Notes: generated by a model from the sequence alone, not told the origin. Shown: positions 24,498-33,781, numbered from the stretch's first letter. The stretch: 64,000 bases of DNA from SZUA-265 sp966249405 (GCA_966249405.1 CBINDO010000006.1:1-64000); one strand, 5' to 3'. Numbers and translations are program-made.

Positions 24498-26177
24498 TCA
24501 GAGCCCGGGGTTGCCGCGCGGCGACAACGGTGCCGGAACCGGCGCCGTGGGGCGCGTGGTGTCGACGATGCTTTCGAGCCACTCGGTCTTGGGCCGCAAG
24601 CGATGCCAAATCGTGCGCCGCGGCGTGCGTTGAGTTTCCACGCGCCAATAACGCACGGTGGGACGACCGGCGTTGCCGAGGACTGCGATCGGGAAGCCGG
24701 TCATCGGATCACTCTCGTAGATGAAGAAGGAGTGGTAGTGCTGCTGCCGTCTGTCCCATGGCGTAGGCCCGCGGATCACGACGATGTCGCCAGGCTGGTA
24801 GTCGCCCGCATGGGCGGCGAGGTAGGCCGGGAACCGCGCGTCCCCCAAAGCGATCCGCTCCGACTCTGGCAGGTCGAGCACTTCGAACTGGGTAACCTGC
24901 TGCCGTGCATAGTCGACGAACACTGGAACGCGGCGTAATTCGTCCCGCATCGGCACTTTGATGGCGTCGAAATCGAGCTTGCCGATGTTGCGGCCCGGAG
25001 GTTCGCCCTTGGGTCGGTACCAGGTGCCGCTCGTGCGCTCGAAAGTATCGGTCAAGAAGTCGACGCAAACCTGCGGTACGATCGGTCGCCCCTGAGCGTC
25101 GAACACGAAGTACCGATCACCATTGAGCGCAAAGCTCGACCGCCGAAGCGAATACGCGTGGCGCCAATTCTGCCGCAGCTTGCCGTCGAGTTGGAGGCCC
25201 CACTCGCGCTTGGGCTCGTCGAAAGGGAGCTTCTCTGCGACTTCCTCGAGCATGGTGGTGCGGAGCTGTTGCACCAAACCAAAGCGCTTTGCAGCGCCGT
25301 CGCGGTGTGCCTGCAGAGTCAGCTCGTGGCCAGGTGGGACGAGCTCGCAGTCGAGCTCAATGTGTGGACCGCTCGCCGCGAGCAGGGTGGGTACGGTGGT
25401 GGAACCGTACAACAAGTCCGCGACCATCGCCGTGGACGTCGCATGTTTCACGGAGGCCCGATCGAAGTGGAGTCTAGCCCGCAACGCGCGGAAGTCTCGC
25501 GCCAAAGACGAGGCAGGGACCGGACCGTGGCCGAGCTCGTCGAACAACAACAGGGTGACTCGTTCGCCGGCGTTGGGACCGTCCTGGTAGTAGTAAAATC
25601 CGCGCCGACGTTCGGCGTGCATGAGCAATTCGCCACGGCGGATCCAGATCGAGTCGTGTGCAAACAATCGCTCAATCGTTATTCCGGTAACGAGAGCACG
25701 GGCCAAGTTGGGGTTGTCCGCGTATAGGTAGCCGCCTCGAAGCAACACTTCCCGTCCAACCTTGGGGGCTTGGGCAAAGACCGGCGCGAGCCGCGTCAAG
25801 ACATCGACCGGGAACTTGGTCTCGTTGATTTGCTTTCGGTAGCGAGCCACCGGTACGGAAACCTCTTCTGGTCCGTACTGCGGCGCGTCGACGAACCAAA
25901 CGGGTTCGGCTTTGCTATCGGTCAACACCTGCAAACGCGATGCTTCGAGGGTCGGCGCTCCGGGCAGTCCCGGCTGCCGCAGCAGGTCCTTCATTCTCGC
26001 CTCACAACTCGGCGGAGGTTTCGGTGTTTCACTCGCCTGGGGCGGGGGCGGTTCGGAGGTGGTCGAGGCGATTGGCGCTGCGCTCGTGATGGCGGGAGCA
26101 GGCGGAGCCGACCGGTGCTTACGCGGTTGGCAGGCAAACGTTGCAACCAGCCCGGTCAGCCCCAAGACCAGGGCCAT
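24498..26177 (-). CDS. Secreted lipoprotein with a probable papain-like (NlpC/P60-like) domain
   Basis: About 559 residues if started at ATG 26177, which opens a short hydrophobic leader ending in Cys16 (VATFAC). A Pro/Ser/Thr linker follows. I recognise no named family over most of the length. In the last third, CVDFLTDTFERTSGTWYRP near residue 371 and QHYHSFFIYESD near 481 look like the Cys and His of a circularly arranged NlpC/P60-type amidase or DUF1175-like fold, and the preceding YQPGDIVVIRG matches the strand before the catalytic His in CHAP/NlpC proteins. That assignment is inference. The frame runs to ATG 26324, but that would overlap the divergent xseA start and is Ser/Thr/Arg-rich, so 26177 is favoured. 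A hairpin AGCAACG-CTTCG-CGTTGCT lies at 26202-26220. Confidence 0.6.
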   Translation of the reverse strand: MALVLGLTGLVATFACQPRKHRSAPPAPAITSAAPIASTTSEPPPPQASETPKPPPSCEARMKDLLRQPGLPGAPTLEASRLQVLTDSKAEPVWFVDAPQYGPEEVSVPVARYRKQINETKFPVDVLTRLAPVFAQAPKVGREVLLRGGYLYADNPNLARALVTGITIERLFAHDSIWIRRGELLMHAERRRGFYYYQDGPNAGERVTLLLFDELGHGPVPASSLARDFRALRARLHFDRASVKHATSTAMVADLLYGSTTVPTLLAASGPHIELDCELVPPGHELTLQAHRDGAAKRFGLVQQLRTTMLEEVAEKLPFDEPKREWGLQLDGKLRQNWRHAYSLRRSSFALNGDRYFVFDAQGRPIVPQVCVDFLTDTFERTSGTWYRPKGEPPGRNIGKLDFDAIKVPMRDELRRVPVFVDYARQQVTQFEVLDLPESERIALGDARFPAYLAAHAGDYQPGDIVVIRGPTPWDRRQQHYHSFFIYESDPMTGFPIAVLGNAGRPTVRYWRVETQRTPRRTIWHRLRPKTEWLESIVDTTRPTAPVPAPLSPRGNPGL

Positions 26178-26322
26178 CAACCGAGCACAAAGTGGCGAAA
26201 TAGCAACGCTTCGCGTTGCTCCACTCGTCGCCGTCACGTGCGTCGTTGACCGCGAGCGTCGCGTCGTGGTTTGACGCGACGCTGCTCGGCGCGAACCTGA
26301 ACTGGGTGACTTGGGCAGAGCC

Positions 26323-27696
26323 ATGGGCGAGGACGAGACCTTGGAAACAGTTACAGCGATTTCGGTGGCCGAGCTCGGACGGCGGTTGCGGGTGGCGGTG
26401 GAACAGACGAGCGCTGGGCACTGGGTAGAGGCGGAGTTGGGTTCCGTTAAACCATCGGCCAGTGGACACGTTTATCTTACCCTAAAAGATGAACGCGAGG
26501 ACGCGATCGTCGAAGCCGTGATGTATCGAACCGCGGCACAACGGGTTGCACGTCACCTGTTTCAAGGTTCCAAAGTACAAGTATGGGGAAAGGCCACGGT
26601 GTGGGTTCCTCGCGGTCGGCTGCAATTCGTGGTGGAACGTTTACGTCCCGCGGGACGCGGAGCGTTGCTCGAGGCGCTCGAACGACTGAAGCAAAAGCTG
26701 GTGCGCGAAGGACTGTTCAGTTCGGAGCGCAAGCGTCCGCTGCCCCCGCAGCCCAAGGTAGTTGCGGTGGTTACCAGCGCCCACGGCGCGGCCTGGCACG
26801 ACGTCCGCACGGTAGCCATGCGTCGAGGCGCCGTTCGTTTGATCTTGGTCCCCGCGTTGGTCCAAGGCGAGGGCGCGCCGGAGAGCATCGTTTCGGCACT
26901 CACGGCTGCGGCACGTGTTCCAGGAGTGGACGTTGTGATCGTTGGGCGCGGGGGCGGTTCGCTCGAGGACCTGATGGCCTTCAACGACGAGCGGGTGGTG
27001 CGAGCCGTCGCGGCCATGTCTTGCCCGGTCGTTAGCGCGGTGGGACACGAGGTCGACGTAAGCCTGTGTGATTTAGCCGCGGACAGGCGGGCCGCCACGC
27101 CGTCCGAGGCGGCAGAGCTGGTCGTGCCGGATACGACGGAGCTTCATCGTCGGCTCCTCGACGATCGCACCAGGATGGTGCGCGCGATGCGTACTCGATT
27201 GCTCGAGGACCGCCAAATGCTCCACAGGTTGCGCGTTGCTTTGTCGGATCCACGGTTCGTTCTGGCGGAGAAGCAACAAGAGGTCGACGAGTGGAGGATG
27301 CGTTTGGAACGAGTGGCTCGTCGACTCACTCAACAGCCGCGGCGCACGCTCGCGTCACTGGACAGACGATTGGCCAACCGCCATCCGCGTGCGGTGATGA
27401 GCCGTTCTCGCGCGGCTTTGGAGCCGTTGCGACAGCGCCTGAACGGCCTCGTGTCCAAACGGATCGTGGCGGGCCGTTCGCAGTCGTCGGTGCTCGAGGC
27501 TCGGCTGCGAGCACTCAGCCCGCTCGCCGTGTTGAGTCGGGGTTACGCCATCACACTGACGCATGATGGCCGCGTGGTACGTCGTAGTTCGGACACCCAA
27601 GCCGGAGCCGCGCTGCGAGTCCTGCTCCACGAAGGGGCACTCGCCGTCCAAGTCACCAGGGTGGTCGCTCCAGACGACGTCGATGACGAACCTTGA
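26323..27696 (+). CDS. xseA: Exodeoxyribonuclease VII large subunit
   Basis: A 457-residue nuclease subunit that degrades single-stranded DNA from both ends to acid-soluble oligonucleotides. An N-terminal OB fold (about residues 10-105, with WVEAELGSVKPSASGHVYLTL) precedes the catalytic domain: VVTSAHGAAWHDV, the hallmark VDVVIVGRGGGSLEDLMAFN (about 205-224) and VVSAVGHEVDVSLCDLAAD. The C-terminal coiled coil and the LSPLAVLSRGYAI element are present. The small subunit XseB, often encoded next door, is not found in the 300 bases downstream. The ATG at 26323 is used; an in-frame TTG lies four codons upstream. Confidence 0.95.
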   Translation: MGEDETLETVTAISVAELGRRLRVAVEQTSAGHWVEAELGSVKPSASGHVYLTLKDEREDAIVEAVMYRTAAQRVARHLFQGSKVQVWGKATVWVPRGRLQFVVERLRPAGRGALLEALERLKQKLVREGLFSSERKRPLPPQPKVVAVVTSAHGAAWHDVRTVAMRRGAVRLILVPALVQGEGAPESIVSALTAAARVPGVDVVIVGRGGGSLEDLMAFNDERVVRAVAAMSCPVVSAVGHEVDVSLCDLAADRRAATPSEAAELVVPDTTELHRRLLDDRTRMVRAMRTRLLEDRQMLHRLRVALSDPRFVLAEKQQEVDEWRMRLERVARRLTQQPRRTLASLDRRLANRHPRAVMSRSRAALEPLRQRLNGLVSKRIVAGRSQSSVLEARLRALSPLAVLSRGYAITLTHDGRVVRRSSDTQAGAALRVLLHEGALAVQVTRVVAPDDVDDEP

Positions 27697-27996
27697 CACG
27701 CCGAGCGGCTAGCTCGACCTTAACCCCCAGAGCTCAGTTCAGTAGAACCGAACTCTGCAATGTAGCAGTCCCACCGGCTGATAGCCGTACAAGTAGTGAT
27801 TCGAACGCCCTCACACCTGGGGCGGCCATCGCGGTAAGGTCGACACAGCCGAACCGTGGGTTCGAGATCCGATTGGACCGAGAAGGGCGAAAGGCTTGGA
27901 CCAAGTGGCCTCCGTGCGGCGTGGTCCGAGGAATTTTCCAGGCCGGTGCGCAGCGCGGTTCGCATTTGCCGAGCGACCGGGTTATGAGAGCCCCAC
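27697..27996. other. Intergenic region upstream of aroE
   Basis: 300 bases with no supported gene. An imperfect hairpin AGAGCTCAGTTC-AGTA-GAACCGAACTCT lies right after the xseA stop (about 27729-27756) and could terminate xseA. No xseB frame and no convincing promoter were seen. Confidence 0.45.
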
Positions 27997-28881
27997 ATGG
28001 TCAGTCCGCTCAAGTTTGGTCTGCTCGGTCATCCAGTTGGACATTCGGTCTCGCCGGCAATTCATCAGGCCGCCTACGACGCGTTTCGGCTGCCTCATGT
28101 TTACGCGTTGTGCGATTGCCCCACTGAATTGGACGTCGACGCGCAGGTGGCTGCGTTGCGGGCGGGACATTGGGCGGGTCTCAACGTAACGGTGCCTTGG
28201 AAACGTGTCGCGATGCGTTTGGCAGACCGCGTCGACTCCTCGGCCGCGGAGACCGGCGCAGCGAACGTGCTCGTGCGTGAACCTGCTGGGAGTATCGTCG
28301 CCCACAACACCGACGCGCCCGCGCTCGGCAGATTGCTGGAAGCCGGAACGACCGGGGCCGTGCGCCGCGTCGGGCTGGTCTTGGGCAACGGAGGGGCCGC
28401 TTTGGCGGCTGTAGTGGCAGCCAAGCGCGCGGGCTGCAGCACTGTGTTCGTCTCTGCGCGTCGTTGGGCGCAAGGCAGCAAGACGTGGGAGTCGGCAAGC
28501 GAGTTCGAGAAGCTCGGCGCCACACCCGTTGCGTGGGGGAAGGCGACTTTGGGCGCCGTCGCTGGTCAGGTCACCTTGCTCGTGCAGGCGACCAGCGCCG
28601 GCATGCGCGGCGTCGGTGGCGGACCGGAGCTGGTGGCGGCGTTACCCTGGGACGAGTTGCCCAAGTCCGTGTTCGCATACGACGTGGTGTACAACCCCGA
28701 GGAGACGGAATTCCTCTCTGCCGCAGCCGCCCGTGGCCTGAGTCACGAGGGCGGGCTCAGCATGTTGGTGGGCCAGGCGGCGCTTGCCATCGAGCTTTGG
28801 TTGGGGATGACGCCGCCGCACGACAAGCTGATGGCGCGCGCACGTGCGGCGATCTTCGGGCACGGGGAAACGGCGTCGTGA
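27997..28881 (+). CDS. aroE: Shikimate dehydrogenase
   Basis: A 294-residue NADP-dependent enzyme of the aromatic amino acid pathway: 3-dehydroshikimate to shikimate. The N-terminal substrate domain shows GHPVGHSVSPAIHQAAYDAF with the SxS site, catalytic Lys69 in NVTVPWKR and Asp106 in HNTDAPAL. The Rossmann loop GNGGAA is at 130-135 and the C-terminal GLSMLVGQAALAIELW helix is diagnostic. Somewhat diverged from typical AroE, so a quinate/shikimate variant is possible. Its stop overlaps the GTG of the next gene (GTGA), so translation of the glycogen-debranching-family protein is probably coupled to it. Confidence 0.92.
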   Translation: MVSPLKFGLLGHPVGHSVSPAIHQAAYDAFRLPHVYALCDCPTELDVDAQVAALRAGHWAGLNVTVPWKRVAMRLADRVDSSAAETGAANVLVREPAGSIVAHNTDAPALGRLLEAGTTGAVRRVGLVLGNGGAALAAVVAAKRAGCSTVFVSARRWAQGSKTWESASEFEKLGATPVAWGKATLGAVAGQVTLLVQATSAGMRGVGGGPELVAALPWDELPKSVFAYDVVYNPEETEFLSAAAARGLSHEGGLSMLVGQAALAIELWLGMTPPHDKLMARARAAIFGHGETAS

Positions 28882-30833
28882 AGATCAAGGTTTGGCCCTC
28901 GGTCGAGACGCACGGCGAGCTGGAACTCGCCGAGGCCGAGTGGCTCCACACCAACGGCGCCGGCGCGTACGCCATGAGCACGGTCGCGCTCATGCACACG
29001 CGACGTTTTCATGGGCTGTTCGTCGCGGCCTTGGATCCGCCACTCGAGCGCTACGTGGTCGTCAGTCATGCCGAGACCGTGCTCGAAGTAGGTAAACGGG
29101 CTTACAAGCTTTCGACCCACCAGTTTCCGGACGTCGCCCCTACGCCCGGCTTTCGGTTGCTCGAGTCGTTCGCTCAAGATCCGCTCCCGCGGTGGGTATT
29201 CCGTATCGGTAAACACCGGCTGGTGCGGCGGTTGTGTTTGGCGCGCGGCAAGAACATGCTCGTCGTTTCGTACACGTGGTACGGACGTTCGCCGGTCAAG
29301 CTGACCGTGAAGCCGCTGCTGCCGATGCGGCCCATCCACGATCTGCGAAACGAACACGGCGGCTTCATCCAGAAGGTGAACCTGAAGCCGCGCACCGTGA
29401 CGATACAGCCAGTGCGCGAATTGCCACCAGTGGTCTTCGGTCACGAGGGGTTGTTCATGGGGTCGCCCGACTGGTGGCGTCGTTTCGAGTACTCGGAGGA
29501 CATGCGCCGTGAAGTGCACTACCAAGAGGACATCTGGACGCCAGGCACGTTCGAGTTGACCTTGAACCCACACGAGCCGTGTTTTCTGACGGCCGCCCTC
29601 GAGTCCCTGCCGCCCGAGGAACCCGCCGCGCTCATGGCCGAAGCCGAGCAAGCCATTCTCGGTCTGGACCCTGGTACCGAACATTCGATCGTGGTCCGGG
29701 CGCTCACCATTGGCGCTGAACAGTATCGGGCGACGTTGGCGAAGAAGCCGACGGTGCTTGCGGGTTATCCGTGGCTCGGCCCCCGCCACCGCGACACGCT
29801 CGTGAGCCTGCCGGGCTTGTATCTATCGTTGGGGCTCATCGAGGAAGCCAAAGACGTCTTGCGGGGGTTGCTGGATCAATTCTCCGATGGCCTCTTACTC
29901 TCGTACCTGCGCGAGTCGTATCTGCCTCGAGCGCCCGTCAGCGTGGACGCGAGCCTGTGGCTCTTCGAAGCGGTTGGTTTGCTCGGGGAACGCTTGGCGG
30001 CGGAAGACACCTTCATCGAAGACGAGTTGTTCGACGTCTTGGTCGGCGTGTTCGAACGCGTTCACCGCACGCCTGGAGACACCGTGTACATCACGCCGCA
30101 GGGGCTGTTGGCGACGGACGGTGACGAGCCTCAGACGTGGATGGACTCGCGCTCCCGAGGCACCGTGGTCACACCGCGTCGAGGGCTCGCCGTCGAGCTA
30201 CAAGCGTTGTGGGTGAGGGCTTGCGGGGTATTGCAGAAGTATGCCTCGCGTCGGGGAGACGTCGCTCTTGCCGAGCGCTGCAAGCAAGCGAGGGAGTGTG
30301 CCCTCGTCAGCTTTCGCTCGTTGTTCTGGTGCGCCGAAACCGGTTACCCGTACGACGTCGTTGACCCCATGATCGAGCACTTCGACGCATCGATCCGTCC
30401 CAACGCCGTCATCGCCTTGGCCGTGGAGCCCAGCTTGTTCGAGCCGTGGCAGGCTCAAGCCATCGTCAACCGCGCTCGCGAGCGACTGCTGACGCCGCGC
30501 GGTCTGCGTACGCTCGACGCGTCTCACCCCGCTTACGTTGGCTACTACGAGGGTGGCATGGAGGAGCGCCGCGCCGCCTACCACCAAGGGGTGGTGTGGG
30601 GTTACCTCACTGGCTTCCTCGCGCGAGCGGCGTTGCGTGGCGAAGCGAACAACTTCGAGCTGCAGGTCGACGTCCGCGATTGGCTCCTGAAGGTGGCGGA
30701 GAATGGCCCGGTGCTCGGGCAGATCGCGCAGGTTGCCAGCGGCGATGAACCGCACCGCGCCGGTGGCTGTCCCGCGCAAGCGTGGAATACGGCTGAGCTC
30801 TTGCGCGCCTTGAAGGAAGATCTGGGGTTGTGA
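28878..30833 (+). CDS. Glycogen-debranching-enzyme family protein (amylo-alpha-1,6-glucosidase type)
   Basis: A 651-residue protein of the GDE family. The N-terminal domain (about 1-270) resembles GDE_N, with the diagnostic EWLHTNGAGAYAMSTVAL and HTRRFHGLFVAA. The C-terminal (alpha/alpha)6 domain (about 290-640, GH133/GDE_C) shows YPWLGPRHRDTLVSLPGL, TWMDSR-containing segments and the closing YYEGGMEERRAAYHQGVVW. It would release alpha-1,6-linked glucose in glycogen or a related glucan. Start GTG 28878 is fixed by the four-base overlap with aroE; its own end overlaps the histidine kinase start. The frame is open far upstream inside aroE but that part is a shadow. Confidence 0.92.
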   Translation: MKIKVWPSVETHGELELAEAEWLHTNGAGAYAMSTVALMHTRRFHGLFVAALDPPLERYVVVSHAETVLEVGKRAYKLSTHQFPDVAPTPGFRLLESFAQDPLPRWVFRIGKHRLVRRLCLARGKNMLVVSYTWYGRSPVKLTVKPLLPMRPIHDLRNEHGGFIQKVNLKPRTVTIQPVRELPPVVFGHEGLFMGSPDWWRRFEYSEDMRREVHYQEDIWTPGTFELTLNPHEPCFLTAALESLPPEEPAALMAEAEQAILGLDPGTEHSIVVRALTIGAEQYRATLAKKPTVLAGYPWLGPRHRDTLVSLPGLYLSLGLIEEAKDVLRGLLDQFSDGLLLSYLRESYLPRAPVSVDASLWLFEAVGLLGERLAAEDTFIEDELFDVLVGVFERVHRTPGDTVYITPQGLLATDGDEPQTWMDSRSRGTVVTPRRGLAVELQALWVRACGVLQKYASRRGDVALAERCKQARECALVSFRSLFWCAETGYPYDVVDPMIEHFDASIRPNAVIALAVEPSLFEPWQAQAIVNRARERLLTPRGLRTLDASHPAYVGYYEGGMEERRAAYHQGVVWGYLTGFLARAALRGEANNFELQVDVRDWLLKVAENGPVLGQIAQVASGDEPHRAGGCPAQAWNTAELLRALKEDLGL

Positions 30834-31777
30834 GGAGTTCGCGAGATCTCAGCGCGCTTGGTTATCGACGCATCGTTTTGGCGCTGCTGACGCTGTTGCT
30901 CGTGCCTACGGTGCTGATGCTGGCGGTGGGAGTGATCTTGCTTTTCCTAGGGGAAGCCAAGGTCAACGTACTGATGGGGATCTTGGTGCTCGCGCTCAGC
31001 GGCGCCGCCGCGACCGGGGTGACGTTGGTGTGGGTTTTCGTTCGTCGAGAGGCCAACCTCTCCCAGCTGCAGAGCGACTTCGTGTCGAAAGTGTCTCATG
31101 AACTGCGCACGCCGCTCACGTCGATCCGCTTGTTCACGGAAACCCTCGCGTTGCGTCGCGCCGACCCGGACGCGACCAAGAAGTGTATCGACGGGCTCGA
31201 ACGTGAGACCACCCGCTTGCAGGACCTCATCGATCGACTCCTCGACTGGGGCCGCATGGAGAGCGGTCGTCGCGAATTCGACGTCCGTCCTGCGGACGTG
31301 CACAGCATCGTCGCCGATGCCCTACGCGCTGTGGAGCCGCTGCGCGAGCGACTGGGAGCGACCATCGAAAAGAGCGTACCGGACAAGCTTCCCCTGGTTT
31401 GGGCCGAACACGCCGCGATGGTCGATGCCCTCGTGAACCTGCTCACCAATGCCTGCAAATACGGTGGCTCCCCCGCGCAGATTCGCCTCGAGGTTGGTAC
31501 CGCAGGACAACGCCTGCGAATCGCCGTACAAGATCAGGGGTCTGGGATCCCCATCGCCGAACACAAGCGCATCTTTCAGAAGTTCTATCGCGTCGACGAT
31601 CGACTCTCGAGATCTCAAGAAGGCAGTGGGCTGGGTCTGGCGATCGTCCACCACGTGATGAAGGCGCACAAGGGACACGTCGACGTAAAGAGCGCGCCGG
31701 GTCACGGCAGCACCTTCACGTTGAGCATCCCGATCGTGGAAGACAAAGCACAAGGTAGAGAAGATGGCCGAAGTTGA
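30830..31777 (+). CDS. Membrane sensor histidine kinase
   Basis: A 315-residue kinase. Two membrane helices (about 15-40 and 46-70) with almost no periplasmic loop leave little room for an extracellular sensor. The HisKA domain has acceptor His90 in SKVSHELRTPLTS. The HATPase_c domain carries NLLTNACKYG (N-box), QDQGSGIP (G1) and GSGLGLAI (G2), all intact. It starts at GTG 30830, overlapping the debranching gene by four bases, and overlaps the response regulator gene by 14 bases, so the three proteins are made together. A cytoplasmic or membrane signal, perhaps carbon or glycogen state, would fit, but that is inference. Confidence 0.95.
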   Translation: MRSSRDLSALGYRRIVLALLTLLLVPTVLMLAVGVILLFLGEAKVNVLMGILVLALSGAAATGVTLVWVFVRREANLSQLQSDFVSKVSHELRTPLTSIRLFTETLALRRADPDATKKCIDGLERETTRLQDLIDRLLDWGRMESGRREFDVRPADVHSIVADALRAVEPLRERLGATIEKSVPDKLPLVWAEHAAMVDALVNLLTNACKYGGSPAQIRLEVGTAGQRLRIAVQDQGSGIPIAEHKRIFQKFYRVDDRLSRSQEGSGLGLAIVHHVMKAHKGHVDVKSAPGHGSTFTLSIPIVEDKAQGREDGRS

Positions 31778-32501
31778 GCAGGCGATAGGCAACGGCAAGC
31801 GACGCCGGATATTGGTCGTCGAAGACGACTCGAGCATCAGCCTCGGGCTCTCGATGAACCTGGAGGCCGAAGGGTACGAAGTGTCGCTCGCCGAAGACGG
31901 CGAGATGGGCCTCGCCATGGGTCTCGATCAGGGGTTCGATCTGATCATCCTGGACGTGATGTTGCCCAAGCTGAATGGCCTCGAGGTGCTGCGCACGTTG
32001 CGTCAACGCGGCCGCACCATGCCGATCATCATTTTGAGCGCTCGCGGCGCCGAAATGGACAAAGTCATCGGGCTCGAACTCGGCGCGGAAGACTACATCA
32101 CCAAGCCGTTCGGATTGGCCGAGCTCCTGGCGCGCGTAAAGGCCGTGTTGCGGCGTAACGCCATATTGCAGGCGAGCGAGGCGGACGAGCCCGACAACAG
32201 TGACACGGTCATCGCGACCGATCTCGAAATCCGTCGGGCCTCACGCCAAGTGCTCCGCGACCAAGCGCCGGTGGTGCTCACCGCCACGGAATTCGACGTC
32301 TTGTGGTGCCTCGTCCAGGCGGGCGGCAAGGTGTTGTCTCGCGACGAAATCCGCGCCTATGTGTGGGGCCCGACCCACCACGGCACGGTGCGGACGATTG
32401 ACAACTTCATTTTGCAGTTGCGCAACAAGCTCGAAGCCGATCCTCAAGACCCCAAACACATCATGACCGTGCGTGGGGTCGGCTACCGGTTCAAGCTGTA
32501 A
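31764..32501 (+). CDS. OmpR/PhoB-family response regulator
   Basis: A 245-residue DNA-binding response regulator. The receiver domain (about 15-130) has the acidic pair ED(D) at 20-22, phospho-acceptor Asp64 in LIILDVMLP and the Lys of YITKPFGLAEL. The C-terminal Trans_reg_C winged helix (about 155-243) ends with DPKHIMTVRGVGYRFKL, the classic OmpR closing strand. It overlaps the histidine kinase gene by 14 bases and is its evident partner. Target genes are unknown; auto-regulation of the aroE operon would be the first place to look. Confidence 0.96.
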   Translation: MAEVEQAIGNGKRRRILVVEDDSSISLGLSMNLEAEGYEVSLAEDGEMGLAMGLDQGFDLIILDVMLPKLNGLEVLRTLRQRGRTMPIIILSARGAEMDKVIGLELGAEDYITKPFGLAELLARVKAVLRRNAILQASEADEPDNSDTVIATDLEIRRASRQVLRDQAPVVLTATEFDVLWCLVQAGGKVLSRDEIRAYVWGPTHHGTVRTIDNFILQLRNKLEADPQDPKHIMTVRGVGYRFKL

Positions 32502-32553
32502 TTCCGCGAAAAAAGCGCGTGCAGCGTCTATCACCGGTTGCTAGATCTGGGCC

Positions 32554-33021
32554 GTGGATCAGAGTCTCCTGCGCTCCTATTTTGCAACTGCCTACGAACT
32601 GCCGACCGAACACGGCGAGATCCGGGCGTCCATCGACGGCGAGTTGGTCTCCGATCCTCAGGCCCTGCCCGACCTGTTGCGGCAACCGTTCGCCATTCTG
32701 ACGGCGTACAACCCACGTTCGATGTTGTTACCCCGCCGGGTGAACGAAGGGCGCCACCAGGTCCTGCGCGACCTTTTGATCTTGGGCTGCTACCGGGTAG
32801 AGCACTGTGTCGGGTACGACGACGAACCCGAAGGCGTGTGGCGTGAACCTTCCTGGTTGGTCCACGGCATCGACCGCGAGGAAGCAATCATCTTCGGGCG
32901 CGCGTTTCGACAGAACACGATCGTGTATTGCCGTGATGCTCGTCCCGAGTTGATTGTGACCGATCCCACGTGTGATCCGGTGGGCAAGACGTACCAAGGC
33001 AATTGGCGAGTACGCGCGTGA
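32554..33021 (+). CDS. DUF3293 domain protein
   Basis: A 155-residue soluble protein matching DUF3293, a small family of unknown function. Family features: FAILTAYNPRS near residues 47-57, the R-x-N-E-x-R-H-x2-L stretch, the GxDDEPEGVWREPSWLV segment and the closing EEAIIFGRAFRQNTIVY. It starts at GTG 32554, 52 bases after the response regulator stop, and its stop overlaps the GTG of the next gene, so it heads a two-gene unit with the PDZ protein. Whether this unit belongs to the upstream two-component operon is unclear; no terminator separates them. Confidence 0.8.
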   Translation: MDQSLLRSYFATAYELPTEHGEIRASIDGELVSDPQALPDLLRQPFAILTAYNPRSMLLPRRVNEGRHQVLRDLLILGCYRVEHCVGYDDEPEGVWREPSWLVHGIDREEAIIFGRAFRQNTIVYCRDARPELIVTDPTCDPVGKTYQGNWRVRA

Positions 33022-33728
33022 GACATCTGGCGCTCGGGTTTGGGCTAGGCGGCGTTGCCGTGATCGCGCTTGGCTCGATGTGGGCTGAGCGGCTCGCGGG
33101 CCCGTGGATGTGGAACCTGGGGTTTGGGCTGGGTCAGGTTTTGGCGCCGAGCGTCGAACAAGTTGCTCAGGCGTCGGAAGTCGATTGGAACGCCATCGAG
33201 CGCGACGTCGCCGCCAACGAAGCGCCAGTCGAAGGGCGTGACGGCACTCCCAGCAAAGGCGGCAAGAAGACGGCCAAACCCGCGAAACAGGCGGGCGGCG
33301 CACTGTTCGTGTCTGCCGACCGGGTTCTCTCGTTGTCCAAGCGGGCGCAGGTACCTGCGAGCCGTTACGTGGCGGCTTCGGGGAATCGCCCCGCAGGTTT
33401 ACAGGTGGCAGGGGTGAGTGGGCTCGGCATTGGTGTCCAGGATGGGGACGTGCTCACCAAGGTGGCCGGTGCCGAGGTCCGGAGCAGTGCCGCCGTCATC
33501 TCCATCGTCCTCAAGCTGCGTGCGAAAAAGGCGCCTGCGATATCGGGCGAGTTCTGGCGTGGGCAGGAGCGGTGGCAGATCGTCTTCGAAATGCCATATC
33601 TCGAGCCCAAGCCGGGGCAGTCCACGCCGTCGACCTCTGGAGTGGGGCAGCCTCGCTCGCCCGCGCCCGTGGGCTCGGACAGCCAAGCCGAGCCGCCAGC
33701 GGCGTCGGGTTCGGTCTCCAAACCTTGA
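33018..33728 (+). CDS. Membrane-anchored PDZ-domain protein (GspC-like)
   Basis: A 236-residue protein with one N-terminal membrane helix (about residues 4-22), a linker rich in Lys/Gly/Pro, and a C-terminal PDZ-like domain (about 115-195): LQVAGVSGLGIGVQDGDVLTKVAGAEVRS fits the carboxylate loop and beta strands of the PDZ in type II secretion protein GspC. The tail is Pro/Ser-rich. The GspC homology region is not evident, and no secretion genes are near, so this is a free-standing periplasmic PDZ adaptor. Start GTG 33018 overlaps the DUF3293 stop by four bases; a TTG at 33003 is possible but less likely. Confidence 0.72.
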   Translation: MRHLALGFGLGGVAVIALGSMWAERLAGPWMWNLGFGLGQVLAPSVEQVAQASEVDWNAIERDVAANEAPVEGRDGTPSKGGKKTAKPAKQAGGALFVSADRVLSLSKRAQVPASRYVAASGNRPAGLQVAGVSGLGIGVQDGDVLTKVAGAEVRSSAAVISIVLKLRAKKAPAISGEFWRGQERWQIVFEMPYLEPKPGQSTPSTSGVGQPRSPAPVGSDSQAEPPAASGSVSKP

Positions 33729-33781
33729 CCACGACGACTCCGCACTTTACGAGTGCAGCCGAGAGCGCTAACTGTCGCGCC

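Noticed and set aside
27800..27880. TTCGA-containing segments resembling tRNA T-arms near GATTCGAAC and GGGTTCGAGATCC
   Set aside because: No matching T-stem, anticodon stem or acceptor stem could be built on either strand.
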